Below are positions 33,883 through 42,678 of a stretch of 64,000 nt of DNA, piece after piece. Position numbers and translations under genes: made by a program. The notes beneath the pieces were generated by a model. That model was not told where the DNA came from, searched no databases, and saw only the letters and a list, made by a program, of their open reading frames with translations. Positions within the stretch are counted from its first letter, which is position 1. The number at the start of each line of letters is the position of its first letter. Origin of the DNA: an uncultured Collinsella sp. (GTDB taxonomy: Bacteria; Actinomycetota; Coriobacteriia; Coriobacteriales; Coriobacteriaceae); NCBI GenBank assembly GCA_938005465.1, contig CALLNU010000010.1, positions 1 to 64,000 of the forward strand, given 5' to 3'.

Positions 33883-34983
33883 GTGAAATATCTCGAGAAC
33901 CCGTTTACCCCCAGTTTTGGTGAGGTTCCTGCCCATCTCGCTGGCAGACAACAGATTATTCGGGATTTGGACCGTGCCTTCTTGAGTCAGCGCAGGCGCC
34001 CAGAATTGACCTCGATCTTCTCAGGCGCACGTGGAACCGGTAAAACCGCTCTCATGTCGTCGCTCGCGACAAGAGCGGAATCCCACGGCTGGATAGCCGT
34101 AAAGACGACCGCGCTCCCGGGAATGCTTGAGGAAATCGAGTTCGGGGCGAAACGTGCTGCCGGCCATCTTATCGACCCGTCTAAGAACTTCGAAGTCACC
34201 GGTCTCGGAATTGCACCGCTCGGCAGCGTCGAGGTCAATCGCGTTCACGATGCTTCAACCTGGCGTTATCGCATGAGCGACATCATCGACCGGCTCAACG
34301 AGGCGGGCACCGGTCTGCTCGTCACGGTTGACGAGGTGGACCCGACACTCGACGAGATGATCCAACTCGCAGCCACGTATCAGCACTTTGTGACCGATGG
34401 GAAACGCGTCGCCTTGCTTATGGCGGGACTTCCCAACAACGTCTCTACGTTGCTGAACCACAAGACGGTCTCGTTCCTTCGCCGCGCCCAACAATATCAT
34501 CTGGGTCGCATTGCCGACTATGACGTACGCGAGGCCTTGATTCGCACAATCCAGGAAAACGATCGCCTGGCAGATGCTGAGGGAATCGATAGAGCCGTTC
34601 GCTCGATCTCTGGATTTCCCTTCCTATTGCAACTCGTAGGTTACCGTGCCTGGGATCTCACAAGCGATTCGAAGGAAATCTCGTCACGCGACTTTGACCT
34701 GGGAATCAAAATCGCGCGCGACGAGATGGACGACCGAATCCTCGCGGCAACCTATCGGAAACTCACTGCAGAGGACAAGCGATTCCTCATCGCCATGCTC
34801 GATGACGAGGAAGAGTCCACCACCGCTGACCTTGTCGAGCGCCTTAAGCGTTCGCCGCAGCAGGTCTCCCGCTACCGACGCCGCATGATAGACGCCGGCA
34901 TCATCGGGGAGCGAGGACGAGGGCTCGTCGCATTTGAATTGCCGTTCTTCCGTGACTATCTCGCCGCTCAATGCGTGAAATAG
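33883..34983 (+). CDS. AAA ATPase with C-terminal winged helix (COG1672-like), copy 1
   Basis: 366 aa. A short N-terminal segment (NPFTPSFGEVPAHLAGR, the usual entry of this ATPase group), Walker A GARGTGKT at 48-55, Walker B LLVTVDEVD near 145, a sensor-type LLMAGLPNN, then FLRRAQQ and a C-terminal winged-helix region (TADLVERLKRSPQQVSRYRRRMIDAGII). It resembles Orc1/Cdc6-like or STAND-type single-domain ATPases of unknown role that occur in many gut actinobacteria. GTG 33883 follows AAAGGAG. Repeats of the GTGACAAAGG family lie on both sides. A paralogue is at 37530-38648, beyond uvrA. Confidence 0.82.
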   Translation: MKYLENPFTPSFGEVPAHLAGRQQIIRDLDRAFLSQRRRPELTSIFSGARGTGKTALMSSLATRAESHGWIAVKTTALPGMLEEIEFGAKRAAGHLIDPSKNFEVTGLGIAPLGSVEVNRVHDASTWRYRMSDIIDRLNEAGTGLLVTVDEVDPTLDEMIQLAATYQHFVTDGKRVALLMAGLPNNVSTLLNHKTVSFLRRAQQYHLGRIADYDVREALIRTIQENDRLADAEGIDRAVRSISGFPFLLQLVGYRAWDLTSDSKEISSRDFDLGIKIARDEMDDRILAATYRKLTAEDKRFLIAMLDDEEESTTADLVERLKRSPQQVSRYRRRMIDAGIIGERGRGLVAFELPFFRDYLAAQCVK

Positions 34984-34987
34984 GCAT

Positions 34988-35022
34988 CAATGAGCCAAAG
35001 GGACTGTCCCTTTGCCTCATTG
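34988..35022. repeat. GTGACAAAGG palindromic repeat, copy 2 (variant)
   Basis: CAATGAGcCAAAGGGAC-T-GTCCCTTTGcCTCATTG, a 35-bp dyad exactly filling the gap between the convergent AAA ATPase and uvrA stops. The core differs from copy 1 at symmetric positions. Confidence 0.82.
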
Positions 35023-35023
35023 T

Positions 35024-37537
35024 CTATAGATAGCGGCCGGTGATGCTTGCGGAGCAAACTGCGATGTCGCCCGGAGTGCCGGCGCAGACGATTTGCCCGC
35101 CGGCGTCGCCACCGCCCGGTCCCATGTCGATCACGTAATCGGCGTTACGGATAAGGTCGAGATCGTGTTCGATCACGATAACCGTGGCGCCTTTGGCAAC
35201 GAGGCCGTCGAACACACTCAGCAACACCTGAACATCGAGCGGATGCAGGCCGATCGTGGGCTCGTCGAACACGAATACGGCGTCGTCCTGCACGCGGCCC
35301 ATCTCGCTCGCAAGCTTAAGACGCTGAGCCTCACCGCCCGAGAGCGCCGGTGTGGGCTCGCCAAGCGTGAGATAACCCAGGCCCAGGTCGTGCAAGGTCT
35401 GCAAGCGCGTCTGAACTTTCTTGAGTCCCACCGTGGCGTCGATGGCCTCGTCCACACTCATGTCCATAAGCTGCGGCAGCGTAAGCAGACTCCCGTCCTT
35501 GCCCTCGCGATGGATACGCGAAGCCGCGTCTGCATAACGCGAACCGCGACATGCCGGGCAGACGATCTCGACATCGGGTAAAAACTGCACGTCGAGCGAT
35601 ATCGATCCCGTGCCATCGCACGTAGGGCAGCGCAAGGCGCCAGTATTGTAGCTAAAGGCACCCGCCTTGTAGCCAGCTGCCTTGGCCTCGGGCGTACGGG
35701 CGAAGGCGCGGCGCAGCTCGTCATGGATGTCGGCATAGGTTGCGACCGTCGAGCGCACGTTGGCACCGATGGGCGTAGCATCAATCAGGTTTGCGCGAGC
35801 AATGCCTTCGGCATCGACCCAACGCACGTGTCTTGGCAGGCGCTCGCCAGTTGCCCGAGCCTTGAGCGCCGGGATGAGCGTCTCGAGCACCAACGTCGTC
35901 TTGCCCGAACCCGAAACGCCCGTAACCGCGACCAAGCGGCCGCGCGGAATATCGACTTCGAGCGGCTTGACGGTATGGATGGCATCGGTTGCCATGCGGA
36001 TATGTCCCTGCTCGAACATTTCGTCGTCAGTCACCTGCGGACGCATGCGCTTGGGCTCTGTGCACAAAAACGGGGCGATGCGGCTGCCCTGCGATTGTTC
36101 GACCTCGTCCACCGTGCCAGCGGCAATCACATTACCGCCGCCCGCTCCGGCAACGGGGCCCATCTCGACCAGATAGTCGGCTTCCGCCAGCACACGTGTA
36201 TCGTGGTCGACAACAACCACGGTGTTGCCGTCATCCACCAGATCGCGCATCACGCCTACCAGGCCGTCGACATTGGCAGGATGCAGGCCGATCGAGGGCT
36301 CGTCCAGCACATAGAGTACGCCCGTCGATCGGTTGCGCACCACGCGGGCGAGTTGCACGCGCTGGCGCTCACCCGTGGAGAGCGTGGCACCGGCGCGATC
36401 GAGCGAAAGATAATTGAGACCCAGATCGACCAGGCGACGGGCCGCACCCAAAAACGAATCGCAGATATCCGTCGCCATGGGCTGCATCTCGGTCGGCAAG
36501 GATGCGGACACCCCGCGCACCCACTCAATCGCCTCGCCCAGCGTCATGGTCGCCGCTTGCGCCAGATTGATACCGCGCACCTGGGGCTGGCGTGCGGCCT
36601 CGGAGAGACGCGTGCCACCACAGTCACGGCATGGCCCCTCGCGCAAAAAGCGTGCAACGCGTTTGAGACCCTTATCGTCTTTGACCTTTGCGAGTGCGTT
36701 CTCGACGGTATAGACGGCGTTGTAATAGGTAAAGTCGAGCGGCGTGGCGCCCTCGCCGTTTTTGGGAACGTAAAGAATGTGCTTCTTAACCGCGGGGCCG
36801 TGAAACACGATGTCGCGCTCTTGAGGCGTGAGCTGGTTAAACGGCACGTCGGTGCGCACGCCCATCTCGCCGGCTACCTGCTTCATCAGATCCCACATGA
36901 GCGTACCCCAGGGAAGCACCGCGCCTTCGTTGATGGTCTTTGACTCGTCGGGCACCAGGCTCGCCTCGTCCACCTCGCGCATGACACCAGTGCCGCCGCA
37001 GGTAGAGCACGCGCCGCCGCTGTTAAAGGCAAGGTCCTCGGCACCCGGCGCGTAGAACTCGCGGCCGCATGCGGGGCACGTGAGCGACAGGCCCGCAGCC
37101 ACATTAAGGCTCGGCTCCACACGCGCCCCGCAATGCGGGCACACGTGATGGGCGCAGCGGCTAAAGAGTAGACGCAGGCTATTGTTGAGCTCGGTCATGG
37201 TGCCAAAGGTGGAACGCACGCCCGGCACGCTGGGGCGCTGATGCAATGCGAGCGCCGCCGGCACGTGCAGCACCTCGTCCACCTGGGCGTGCTCGGCCTG
37301 CGTCAGACGACGGCGGGTATAGGTGCTGAGCGCCTCCAGATAGCGACGCGAGCCCTCGGCATAAAGAACCCCCAGCGCCAGCGAACTCTTGCCCGAGCCC
37401 GACACGCCGGCAATGCCCACGAGTTTTCCCAGCGGAATGTCGATATCGATGTCCTTGAGGTTATGGACGCGCGCGCCGCGTACCTCGATAGCCTGCGGGC
37501 TCATCTTCTGTTCCGTCACCTTTATCACCCTACTCAT
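35024..37537 (-). CDS. UvrA-like excinuclease ATPase, shortened (class II type)
   Basis: 837 aa against about 940 for canonical UvrA. Two ABC ATPase halves: Walker A GVSGSGKSS near the N-terminus and GVSGSGKTT mid-protein, with signatures LSTGERQRVQLA and LSGGEAQRLKLA. Zinc-binding cysteines occur as CPHC/CPAC, CSTC and CPTC/CPAC. The shorter length suggests the class II group that lacks the UvrB-binding region and is linked to drug tolerance, but I cannot exclude a repair role. The frame starts at ATG 37537, overlapping the upstream ATPase gene by 8 bp; ATG 37504 (MSPQAIEV) is an alternative that fits the family N-terminus. Co-transcribed with that ATPase. Confidence 0.85.
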   Translation of the reverse strand: MSRVIKVTEQKMSPQAIEVRGARVHNLKDIDIDIPLGKLVGIAGVSGSGKSSLALGVLYAEGSRRYLEALSTYTRRRLTQAEHAQVDEVLHVPAALALHQRPSVPGVRSTFGTMTELNNSLRLLFSRCAHHVCPHCGARVEPSLNVAAGLSLTCPACGREFYAPGAEDLAFNSGGACSTCGGTGVMREVDEASLVPDESKTINEGAVLPWGTLMWDLMKQVAGEMGVRTDVPFNQLTPQERDIVFHGPAVKKHILYVPKNGEGATPLDFTYYNAVYTVENALAKVKDDKGLKRVARFLREGPCRDCGGTRLSEAARQPQVRGINLAQAATMTLGEAIEWVRGVSASLPTEMQPMATDICDSFLGAARRLVDLGLNYLSLDRAGATLSTGERQRVQLARVVRNRSTGVLYVLDEPSIGLHPANVDGLVGVMRDLVDDGNTVVVVDHDTRVLAEADYLVEMGPVAGAGGGNVIAAGTVDEVEQSQGSRIAPFLCTEPKRMRPQVTDDEMFEQGHIRMATDAIHTVKPLEVDIPRGRLVAVTGVSGSGKTTLVLETLIPALKARATGERLPRHVRWVDAEGIARANLIDATPIGANVRSTVATYADIHDELRRAFARTPEAKAAGYKAGAFSYNTGALRCPTCDGTGSISLDVQFLPDVEIVCPACRGSRYADAASRIHREGKDGSLLTLPQLMDMSVDEAIDATVGLKKVQTRLQTLHDLGLGYLTLGEPTPALSGGEAQRLKLASEMGRVQDDAVFVFDEPTIGLHPLDVQVLLSVFDGLVAKGATVIVIEHDLDLIRNADYVIDMGPGGGDAGGQIVCAGTPGDIAVCSASITGRYL

Positions 37538-38648
37538 GCCATAAAACTCGATCGCGAATGTACGCGCCCAGCATGGGCACGGTAAACCGGACGAGGCCGT
37601 ATCCGGCAGCCTCGATGACGCGCTCGCGAATCAGGCTTGCGCGATATTTACTCGCCCAACTCTGAGTACGGTCGCAGCGCTCAATGATATCCGCCATGCG
37701 CGTCGGCTCACCCTCGTCAGCAGCCATGGCCTCGATAAAGAGGCGCTGTGGACTGCGCAGCCCGTAATACAGAGGCGCGTCAACCGCTTCGTAGAACTCG
37801 GAGACGGCATCCGCATGGCCATCCTCGACATCGCGCCTTTCGATGACCTGCGAGCCACGCCGGACGGCAGAGCGCCACATGTAATATCCCACCAGCTGAA
37901 CCATGTAGGGATGCCCCATGCTCTTGCGCGCCGCAAGGTCCGCCGTCTCCGCGTCAACGTAAAGACCAGCGTCTTTGACCGTCTGGATATACGAATCGCG
38001 CACCTCGGGCAAAGATATCGCCCCCAACGTACGCTGCTGGGCACGCCGCAAAAACGTCACGCTCGGCTCTTCGAGCAGATCGTCAACCATACTGGGCAAG
38101 CCGGCGAACGCCAGCGCAAGACCGCGCTGGTCGCTATCGGGCAAGCCCGTGGCATCCTGGTCTCCGAGCACCTGCTGATAGAGAACGGCAAGAGCCGCCA
38201 GTTCCTCGATAGACGCCGATTGCGCCTCGTCAATCGCAAACAGTATGCCCTTGCCTGGACCGAGCCTCTTGAGGCGCTCGTTGACCAGCCCTCGCAACGT
38301 CTCGCCCTTTGCCCGCGCCGCCTCGACCGACATCCGGCCAAACGACGGACCGAACTCCATTGACGTCACAACGGGTTTATTCGAGCGAAGCGCGTCGGCC
38401 AAGCGGTCGCATAAGCCAAGCGAAGCGGAATCGGAGACAACCGCCCATCCGCGCTCATTGGCTAGACGTTGCAGCTCCCGTAGGAGAACCGTCTTGCCAC
38501 AGCCGCGGTTTCCCGTAATGAGCATGAGTCTACCCGGCGCTCCGGCGCCGTTATCGAGCCCTTCCTCGAAATCTTCGATGACCGACTCGCGGCCGATGAG
38601 TATCGGAGGCCGCTTGCCAGCCGTGGGCTTAAAGGGATTTGGATTCAT
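37530..38648 (-). CDS. AAA ATPase with C-terminal winged helix (COG1672-like), copy 2
   Basis: 372 aa. N-terminal NPNPFKPTAGKRPPILIGR, Walker A GNRGCGKT at 46-53, Walker B ILFAIDEAQ near 135, LAFAGLPSM, FLRRAQQ, HPYMVQLVGYYMW, and a C-terminal winged-helix region. It shares order and short motifs (AGLP, FLRRAQQ, QLVGY) with the ATPase at 33883-34983, so the two are distant paralogues. It overlaps the uvrA-like gene by 8 bp, indicating coupling. Three 10-bp direct repeats lie just upstream. Function unknown; the link with a UvrA-like protein could point to DNA handling. Confidence 0.82.
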   Translation of the reverse strand: MNPNPFKPTAGKRPPILIGRESVIEDFEEGLDNGAGAPGRLMLITGNRGCGKTVLLRELQRLANERGWAVVSDSASLGLCDRLADALRSNKPVVTSMEFGPSFGRMSVEAARAKGETLRGLVNERLKRLGPGKGILFAIDEAQSASIEELAALAVLYQQVLGDQDATGLPDSDQRGLALAFAGLPSMVDDLLEEPSVTFLRRAQQRTLGAISLPEVRDSYIQTVKDAGLYVDAETADLAARKSMGHPYMVQLVGYYMWRSAVRRGSQVIERRDVEDGHADAVSEFYEAVDAPLYYGLRSPQRLFIEAMAADEGEPTRMADIIERCDRTQSWASKYRASLIRERVIEAAGYGLVRFTVPMLGAYIRDRVLWHE

Positions 38649-38680
38649 GTCGGCCTCCTCGGATTGGCAAACCCTGGTAA

Positions 38681-38710
38681 TAGTTATACCAACTTATACC
38701 GAGTTATACC
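38681..38710 (-). promoter_or_regulatory. Three 10-bp direct repeats upstream of AAA ATPase copy 2
   Basis: Consecutive units ending in TTATACC at 38681, 38691 and 38701 with exact 10-bp spacing, one helical turn. On the minus strand they read GGTATAA and may overlap the -10 element. Likely binding sites for a regulator, perhaps the winged-helix ATPase itself. Confidence 0.5.
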
Positions 38711-38715
38711 AATAG

Positions 38716-38748
38716 CATATGACAAAGGAGCTGTCCCTTTGTCACATG
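38716..38748. repeat. GTGACAAAGG palindromic repeat, copy 3
   Basis: CATATGACAAAGG - 7 nt - CCCTTTGTCACATG. It includes the final Met codon and TGA stop of the translation-GTPase gene, the same ATGTGA junction as in trmL. Confidence 0.82.
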
Positions 38749-40745
38749 TGGCCGAAAAACTCGACGCCTGCTGCTCGCCAGGGGCGGAAGGTGGCGGGAT
38801 CGACCTTTACGTGCGCCGCGGCGGATACGTCGTACCATTTGACCGTGTAACCGGCGCCGTGAGAGCAAAAGACCGAATCGGGCGTGTTGGGCAGATCGGC
38901 CTCGGGCCCATAGGCGGCCGTCTCGATTACGCGCTCGGCATCATGGCAAGCCGCATAGCCGGCAAACTCCAGGTACAGGTGCCCGCGACCGCTCGTGTAG
39001 GCAGCCACCTCCAGCGCGTAATCCTGCACCTCGGATGCTGGCACGCGACCCACAAGCTTCGCCCGGTCTCCTGCCATCGTCGGCGGCTCGTACTCGGCAC
39101 CCATGCGCGTGGCATCCGAGAGCGCCCGACCCACGCACTCCCCCGGTACCTCGAGCTCAAAGCGATACCACGGCTCCAACAGCACCGCCGCGCCGGCCTC
39201 ACGCGCCCGCATCAAGCCCTGGCGAATCGCGCGGTACGTTGCCTGACGAAAATCGCCGCCCTCGGTGTGCTTGGCATGCGCACGACCGCCCGTGAGCGTA
39301 ATGCGAATATCGGTGATGGGAGAGCCGGTCAGCGCGCCCAGGTGATCGCGCTCCATGGCGTTGGTGAGTGCCAAACGCTGCCAGTTAAGATCGAGCTCGT
39401 CGGTCGAGGCCACGGTGCCAAACTGCACGCCCGAACCCGCTGGCAACGGCTCCAGACGCAGATGCACCTCGGCATAGTGGCGCAGTGGCTCAAAGTGACC
39501 CACGCCCTCGACCGGCTGCGAAATAGTCTCCTTATAGAGAATGCCGCCAGACTCAAACGCAACCGAAAGGCCAAAGCGATCGGCCAACACCCGCTGCACG
39601 ACCTCGAGTTGCACGGCGCCCATCAGCTGCAAATGAATCTGCTCAAGATGAGTGTTCCAGCTTACGCCGAGCATGGGATCTTCGTCCGCCAACTCTGTCA
39701 GTGCTTTGAACACCGCGTGGACATCGTGTTCGCCCGGAAGCACCGTATAGGTGAGGACCGGAGCGATGACAGGCGCATCGCCCACGGGCTCCGCGCCCAA
39801 GGCATCCCCTGGGCGAACGTGCGCAAGGCCCGTCACGGCACAAATACCGCCAGCAGCAACTTCTTGGGCAAGCTCATACTTCTCGCCGTTATAGATGCGC
39901 ACCTGGTCGATCTTTTGCTCCCATGCCTCGGCACCGGAACGTCCGCCAATCATCTGCTTGGCATGCAGTGTGCCGCCGGTTACTTTAACCCATGCCAAGC
40001 GCTCGCCGCGATCCCCGCGGCTGACACGATAGACGCGCGCGGCAAACTCCGGGAGCCACGCCTGTTCACGCATCAGCGCGCATATGCCATCCAGCAGCTC
40101 GTCCACGCCTTGGTCCTTGAGCGCCGACCCGGCAAAACAGGGAAAGAGCTTGCGCTCGGCAACCATGCGCGACAGCGTCGCGACGGAAAGCTCACCCGCC
40201 TCAAGAAACTCCTCGAGCGCTTCCTCGTCTAACGCAGCAGCATCCTCCTGAACGGCCCCGCCCGCCAGCAGTTCGCCGGCATCCAGGCAGCCCTCGGAGA
40301 GACGCTGCCCAAGCTGTGCCAGCAAAACATCGCGGCCGGGATTCTCCAAATCGATTTTGTTGATGAAGATGAATGTCGGGATGTCATAACGTGCAAGCAG
40401 GCGCCACAGGGTTTCGGTGTGTCCCTGCACGCCGTCGTTGGCACCCACAACCAAAATCGCATAGTCAAGCGCGCGCAGCGTGCGCTCCGCCTCGGCCGAA
40501 AAATCGACGTGGCCGGGCGCATCCACGAGCATGACGTGCGTATCACCGTGGTCGAGCACGGCCTGCGACGAAAAAATCGTGATGCCACGCTCGCGCTCGA
40601 TCGCGTTCGTGTCCAGATGCGAATCGCCATCGTCCACGCGGCCGCGCTTGCGAATGCGACCCGCGTTGAACAGCATGACCTCGGCCAACGTGGTCTTGCC
40701 GGCATCGACGTGCGCCAAGATTCCAACGACCGCTTGCTTCGACAT
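38742..40745 (-). CDS. Translation GTPase of the ribosomal-protection (TetM/EF-G-like) family
   Basis: 667 aa, length and order of TetM/TetO proteins: G1 AHVDAGKTT at 11-19, RERGIT, DAPGH, NKID, then the domain II-V region with AHAKHTEGGDFRQATYRAIRQGL. These GTPases resemble EF-G and remove tetracycline from the ribosome; however, chromosomal homologues without proven resistance are common in gut bacteria and the sequence cannot tell which this is. AAGAGGAG precedes ATG 40745. No mobile-element genes, leader peptide or attenuator typical of tet(M) are adjacent. Confidence 0.82.
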   Translation of the reverse strand: MSKQAVVGILAHVDAGKTTLAEVMLFNAGRIRKRGRVDDGDSHLDTNAIERERGITIFSSQAVLDHGDTHVMLVDAPGHVDFSAEAERTLRALDYAILVVGANDGVQGHTETLWRLLARYDIPTFIFINKIDLENPGRDVLLAQLGQRLSEGCLDAGELLAGGAVQEDAAALDEEALEEFLEAGELSVATLSRMVAERKLFPCFAGSALKDQGVDELLDGICALMREQAWLPEFAARVYRVSRGDRGERLAWVKVTGGTLHAKQMIGGRSGAEAWEQKIDQVRIYNGEKYELAQEVAAGGICAVTGLAHVRPGDALGAEPVGDAPVIAPVLTYTVLPGEHDVHAVFKALTELADEDPMLGVSWNTHLEQIHLQLMGAVQLEVVQRVLADRFGLSVAFESGGILYKETISQPVEGVGHFEPLRHYAEVHLRLEPLPAGSGVQFGTVASTDELDLNWQRLALTNAMERDHLGALTGSPITDIRITLTGGRAHAKHTEGGDFRQATYRAIRQGLMRAREAGAAVLLEPWYRFELEVPGECVGRALSDATRMGAEYEPPTMAGDRAKLVGRVPASEVQDYALEVAAYTSGRGHLYLEFAGYAACHDAERVIETAAYGPEADLPNTPDSVFCSHGAGYTVKWYDVSAAAHVKVDPATFRPWRAAGVEFFGHM

Positions 40746-40933
40746 GGCTCTCCTCTTATTGCAAGCCCATCGCACGCGGCAACGGGCGTTCACGCTCCAC
40801 ACTGGATGATACAATTTACGGGCCGGCGGGCGAAGCGGGCCCTATCCCCCGACCAAGCTCATCGCCCTGCGTTGCCGCGCGGCGATTTTCGTAGGTTCGC
40901 GCCTTGCGAAAGCCGGCTTGCAAATCAGCGCAG

Positions 40934-40971
40934 CGAACGAAAATGGCCCCACCCGGGACCATTTTCGTTCG
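40934..40971. terminator. Hairpin downstream of the GNAT gene
   Basis: CGAACGAAAATGG - 12 nt - CCATTTTCGTTCG, perfect 13-bp arms, without a T-tract. Probably the transcript end of the acetyltransferase gene. Confidence 0.6.
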
Positions 40972-40999
40972 TGCGAATTGTTGACACGTGCCCCTGCTC

Positions 41000-41488
41000 T
41001 TACGCCTCACGCAGCCAGTCGAACGCAACACGCGGCGTGCCGTCCGACACATACACGACGCCGGCACGCTCGAACCCCGCCTTAATACTCGCGCCCTGCA
41101 TGGGCAGGTTGTCCTGATGCGTGTCGATGCGCAGGTGATCGGCACGCTCCTTGGCAAAGGCAAACATCGCAGCCGCGATACCGTGCACGGTGCCATCGGA
41201 CGCCACGCGATGCAGCACGGCGTACGGAGCGTCGCTGCGCCATTGACCGTCCTCAATTACGTCATAGCACTCGTCCGGGCCCGGCAAAAAGGCAAACGTC
41301 GCCACCACGCGGCCGTCGACTTCACACACATAGCTGCCATCGGCGGCGATATCGGCAGCCAGCTGCTCGGCAGAAGGCGTGCCCTCGGGCCACTGCGTGG
41401 CGTTGCCATGTGCGCGCATAAAGGCGCGGGCTGCGTCATAGATAGCCATGACGGCGGGAATGTCGGTATCGAGGGTTTTTCTGATCAT
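41000..41488 (-). CDS. GNAT-family N-acetyltransferase
   Basis: 162 aa. IRKTLDTDIPAVMAIYDAARAFM is the typical N-terminal start of the fold, followed by VCEVDGRVVATFAF (beta 2-4). In the acetyl-CoA loop the usual Q/RxxGxG/A appears as HRVASDGTVHGIAAAMF, and the C-terminal part is RIDTHQDNLPMQGASIKAGFERAGVVYV. Similar proteins are general GNAT acetyltransferases of unknown substrate. ATG 41488 is preferred to the GTG one codon before, with GAGG upstream. Monocistronic. Confidence 0.87.
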   Translation of the reverse strand: MIRKTLDTDIPAVMAIYDAARAFMRAHGNATQWPEGTPSAEQLAADIAADGSYVCEVDGRVVATFAFLPGPDECYDVIEDGQWRSDAPYAVLHRVASDGTVHGIAAAMFAFAKERADHLRIDTHQDNLPMQGASIKAGFERAGVVYVSDGTPRVAFDWLREA

Positions 41489-41565
41489 CACGCGGCGACC
41501 TCACGTTTATTGGTATCACTTTGGTTGAGCAATGATACCAGCGTTTGGAGAGAGGCGCTAAGCAG

Positions 41566-41862
41566 ATGGGAAGCAAAAAGCGAGCCGCCTGGTCAAAGGC
41601 CAAAAGCGAGTTTTTGGGCGCTGCTACCGGCGGCGATATGAGCGACCTGTTTGCGCGCGAGGACGAGCGCCGCGACGCCCTAGACGCCGAGCGCGATGAA
41701 GCCTGGCGTTACAAGTCGTGCGAACGCAAAAACCGTTACGACACACGCGCCGAGGCCGAGGCAGTTATGGCCGACTGCGAAAACCGCGGGCGGCGTGGTT
41801 TGGCCTGCTACAAATGTGAATACTGCGGCGGCTGGCACCTGACGTCGCACCCTTGGAAATAG
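41566..41862 (+). CDS. Small basic protein with zinc-ribbon-like C-terminus
   Basis: 98 aa. Lys-rich N-terminus (MGSKKRAAWSKAKSEF), an acidic helical middle, and a C-terminal CYKCEYCGGWHLTSH stretch with three Cys and two His that could bind zinc, preceded by KNRYDTRAEAEAVMADC. This arrangement is seen in conserved small proteins of unknown function in actinobacteria. AGAGAGG lies ten bases before ATG 41566; a TTG seven codons earlier is less likely. It lies between the GNAT gene and rsmJ, facing rsmJ. A nucleic-acid-binding role is possible but unproven. Confidence 0.75.
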   Translation: MGSKKRAAWSKAKSEFLGAATGGDMSDLFAREDERRDALDAERDEAWRYKSCERKNRYDTRAEAEAVMADCENRGRRGLACYKCEYCGGWHLTSHPWK

Positions 41863-41910
41863 GGACCGCATCGGCACGGCACTAGCGAAGCCCCGGTAAT
41901 CGCACGCAAG

Positions 41911-42615
41911 CTACGGGCGCGGCGGCACCAAAACATCGTAACGAACGGCCTTGCCCGCAAGTTGATAGCTCGGCTTAACGCCGGCAAGCAGCGGGCCCTT
42001 CACCGGCCGCTTGATTACGACCTTGCGCGGGTGCACCGCAAGCGCGGCTTCGACCAGCGTCTCCTCATCGGTACATGGCTGTTCCAAATGGTGCAAGAGT
42101 TGGAATTTCTTTTTCACCGCCGCGCTCTTGGTGCGCTCGGGAAACATGGGGTCCAGATACACCACGTCGGGAGCCGCGAGCTCGCCCTGCCCAATCAGCT
42201 CAGCTACATGACGAAGGCCGGCAATACTGTCCTCGCCCGCATGTAAGCGCATGCGCGCCACGGCAGTCGCAAGCGCCGGATCATCCGCCGCGCGATCCAA
42301 GGCATCCTTGAGGAGTGCCGCAATCACGCAATCCTGCTCATACAGATCGACGGTAAAGCCCGCAGCCGCCAACAGCAGCGAATCCTCACCAAAGCCTGCC
42401 GTGGCATCAATCGCCCATGGTTGCTCGATGCCTTTTGTGCGCGCAGCCTTCACCAGTAGCTCTTGCTGCAGACGACCCTGTTTGAGCCGCGGAAGCATGC
42501 GGCCAAAATCGGCACGCAACTCCATCATGCCGTCGGTGAGCGTGAGGCCCTCGGACTTCCGCACGAGCTCGAGCCCCGCGGCCCGAGCAACAGAAAAGGG
42601 ATCGACGACGCCCAT
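41911..42615 (-). CDS. rsmJ: 16S rRNA (guanine1516-N2)-methyltransferase RsmJ
   Basis: 234 aa SAM-dependent methyltransferase. AIDATAGFGEDSLLLAAAGF is the SAM-binding motif I in RsmJ form, DLYEQD motif II, DVVYLDPMFPERTKSAAVKKKF the catalytic region with DPMxPxR, and RKVVIKRPVKGPLL the C-terminal signature. It methylates G1516 of 16S rRNA. The RsmJ pattern is clear although the family is better known from Proteobacteria. ATG 42615 lacks a strong Shine-Dalgarno; AAGGAG overlaps just upstream (GCTAAGGAGTACCC). Confidence 0.87.
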   Translation of the reverse strand: MGVVDPFSVARAAGLELVRKSEGLTLTDGMMELRADFGRMLPRLKQGRLQQELLVKAARTKGIEQPWAIDATAGFGEDSLLLAAAGFTVDLYEQDCVIAALLKDALDRAADDPALATAVARMRLHAGEDSIAGLRHVAELIGQGELAAPDVVYLDPMFPERTKSAAVKKKFQLLHHLEQPCTDEETLVEAALAVHPRKVVIKRPVKGPLLAGVKPSYQLAGKAVRYDVLVPPRP

Positions 42616-42678
42616 GGGTACTCCTTAGCAAGCAAAACGAATACGTGAGCGCCGTTTATGCCAGCACCCAACCGTCCG

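Noticed and set aside
38742..40745. Acquired tetracycline resistance gene
   Set aside because: No conjugative or mobilisation genes or tet attenuator nearby; family-level motifs alone do not show resistance.
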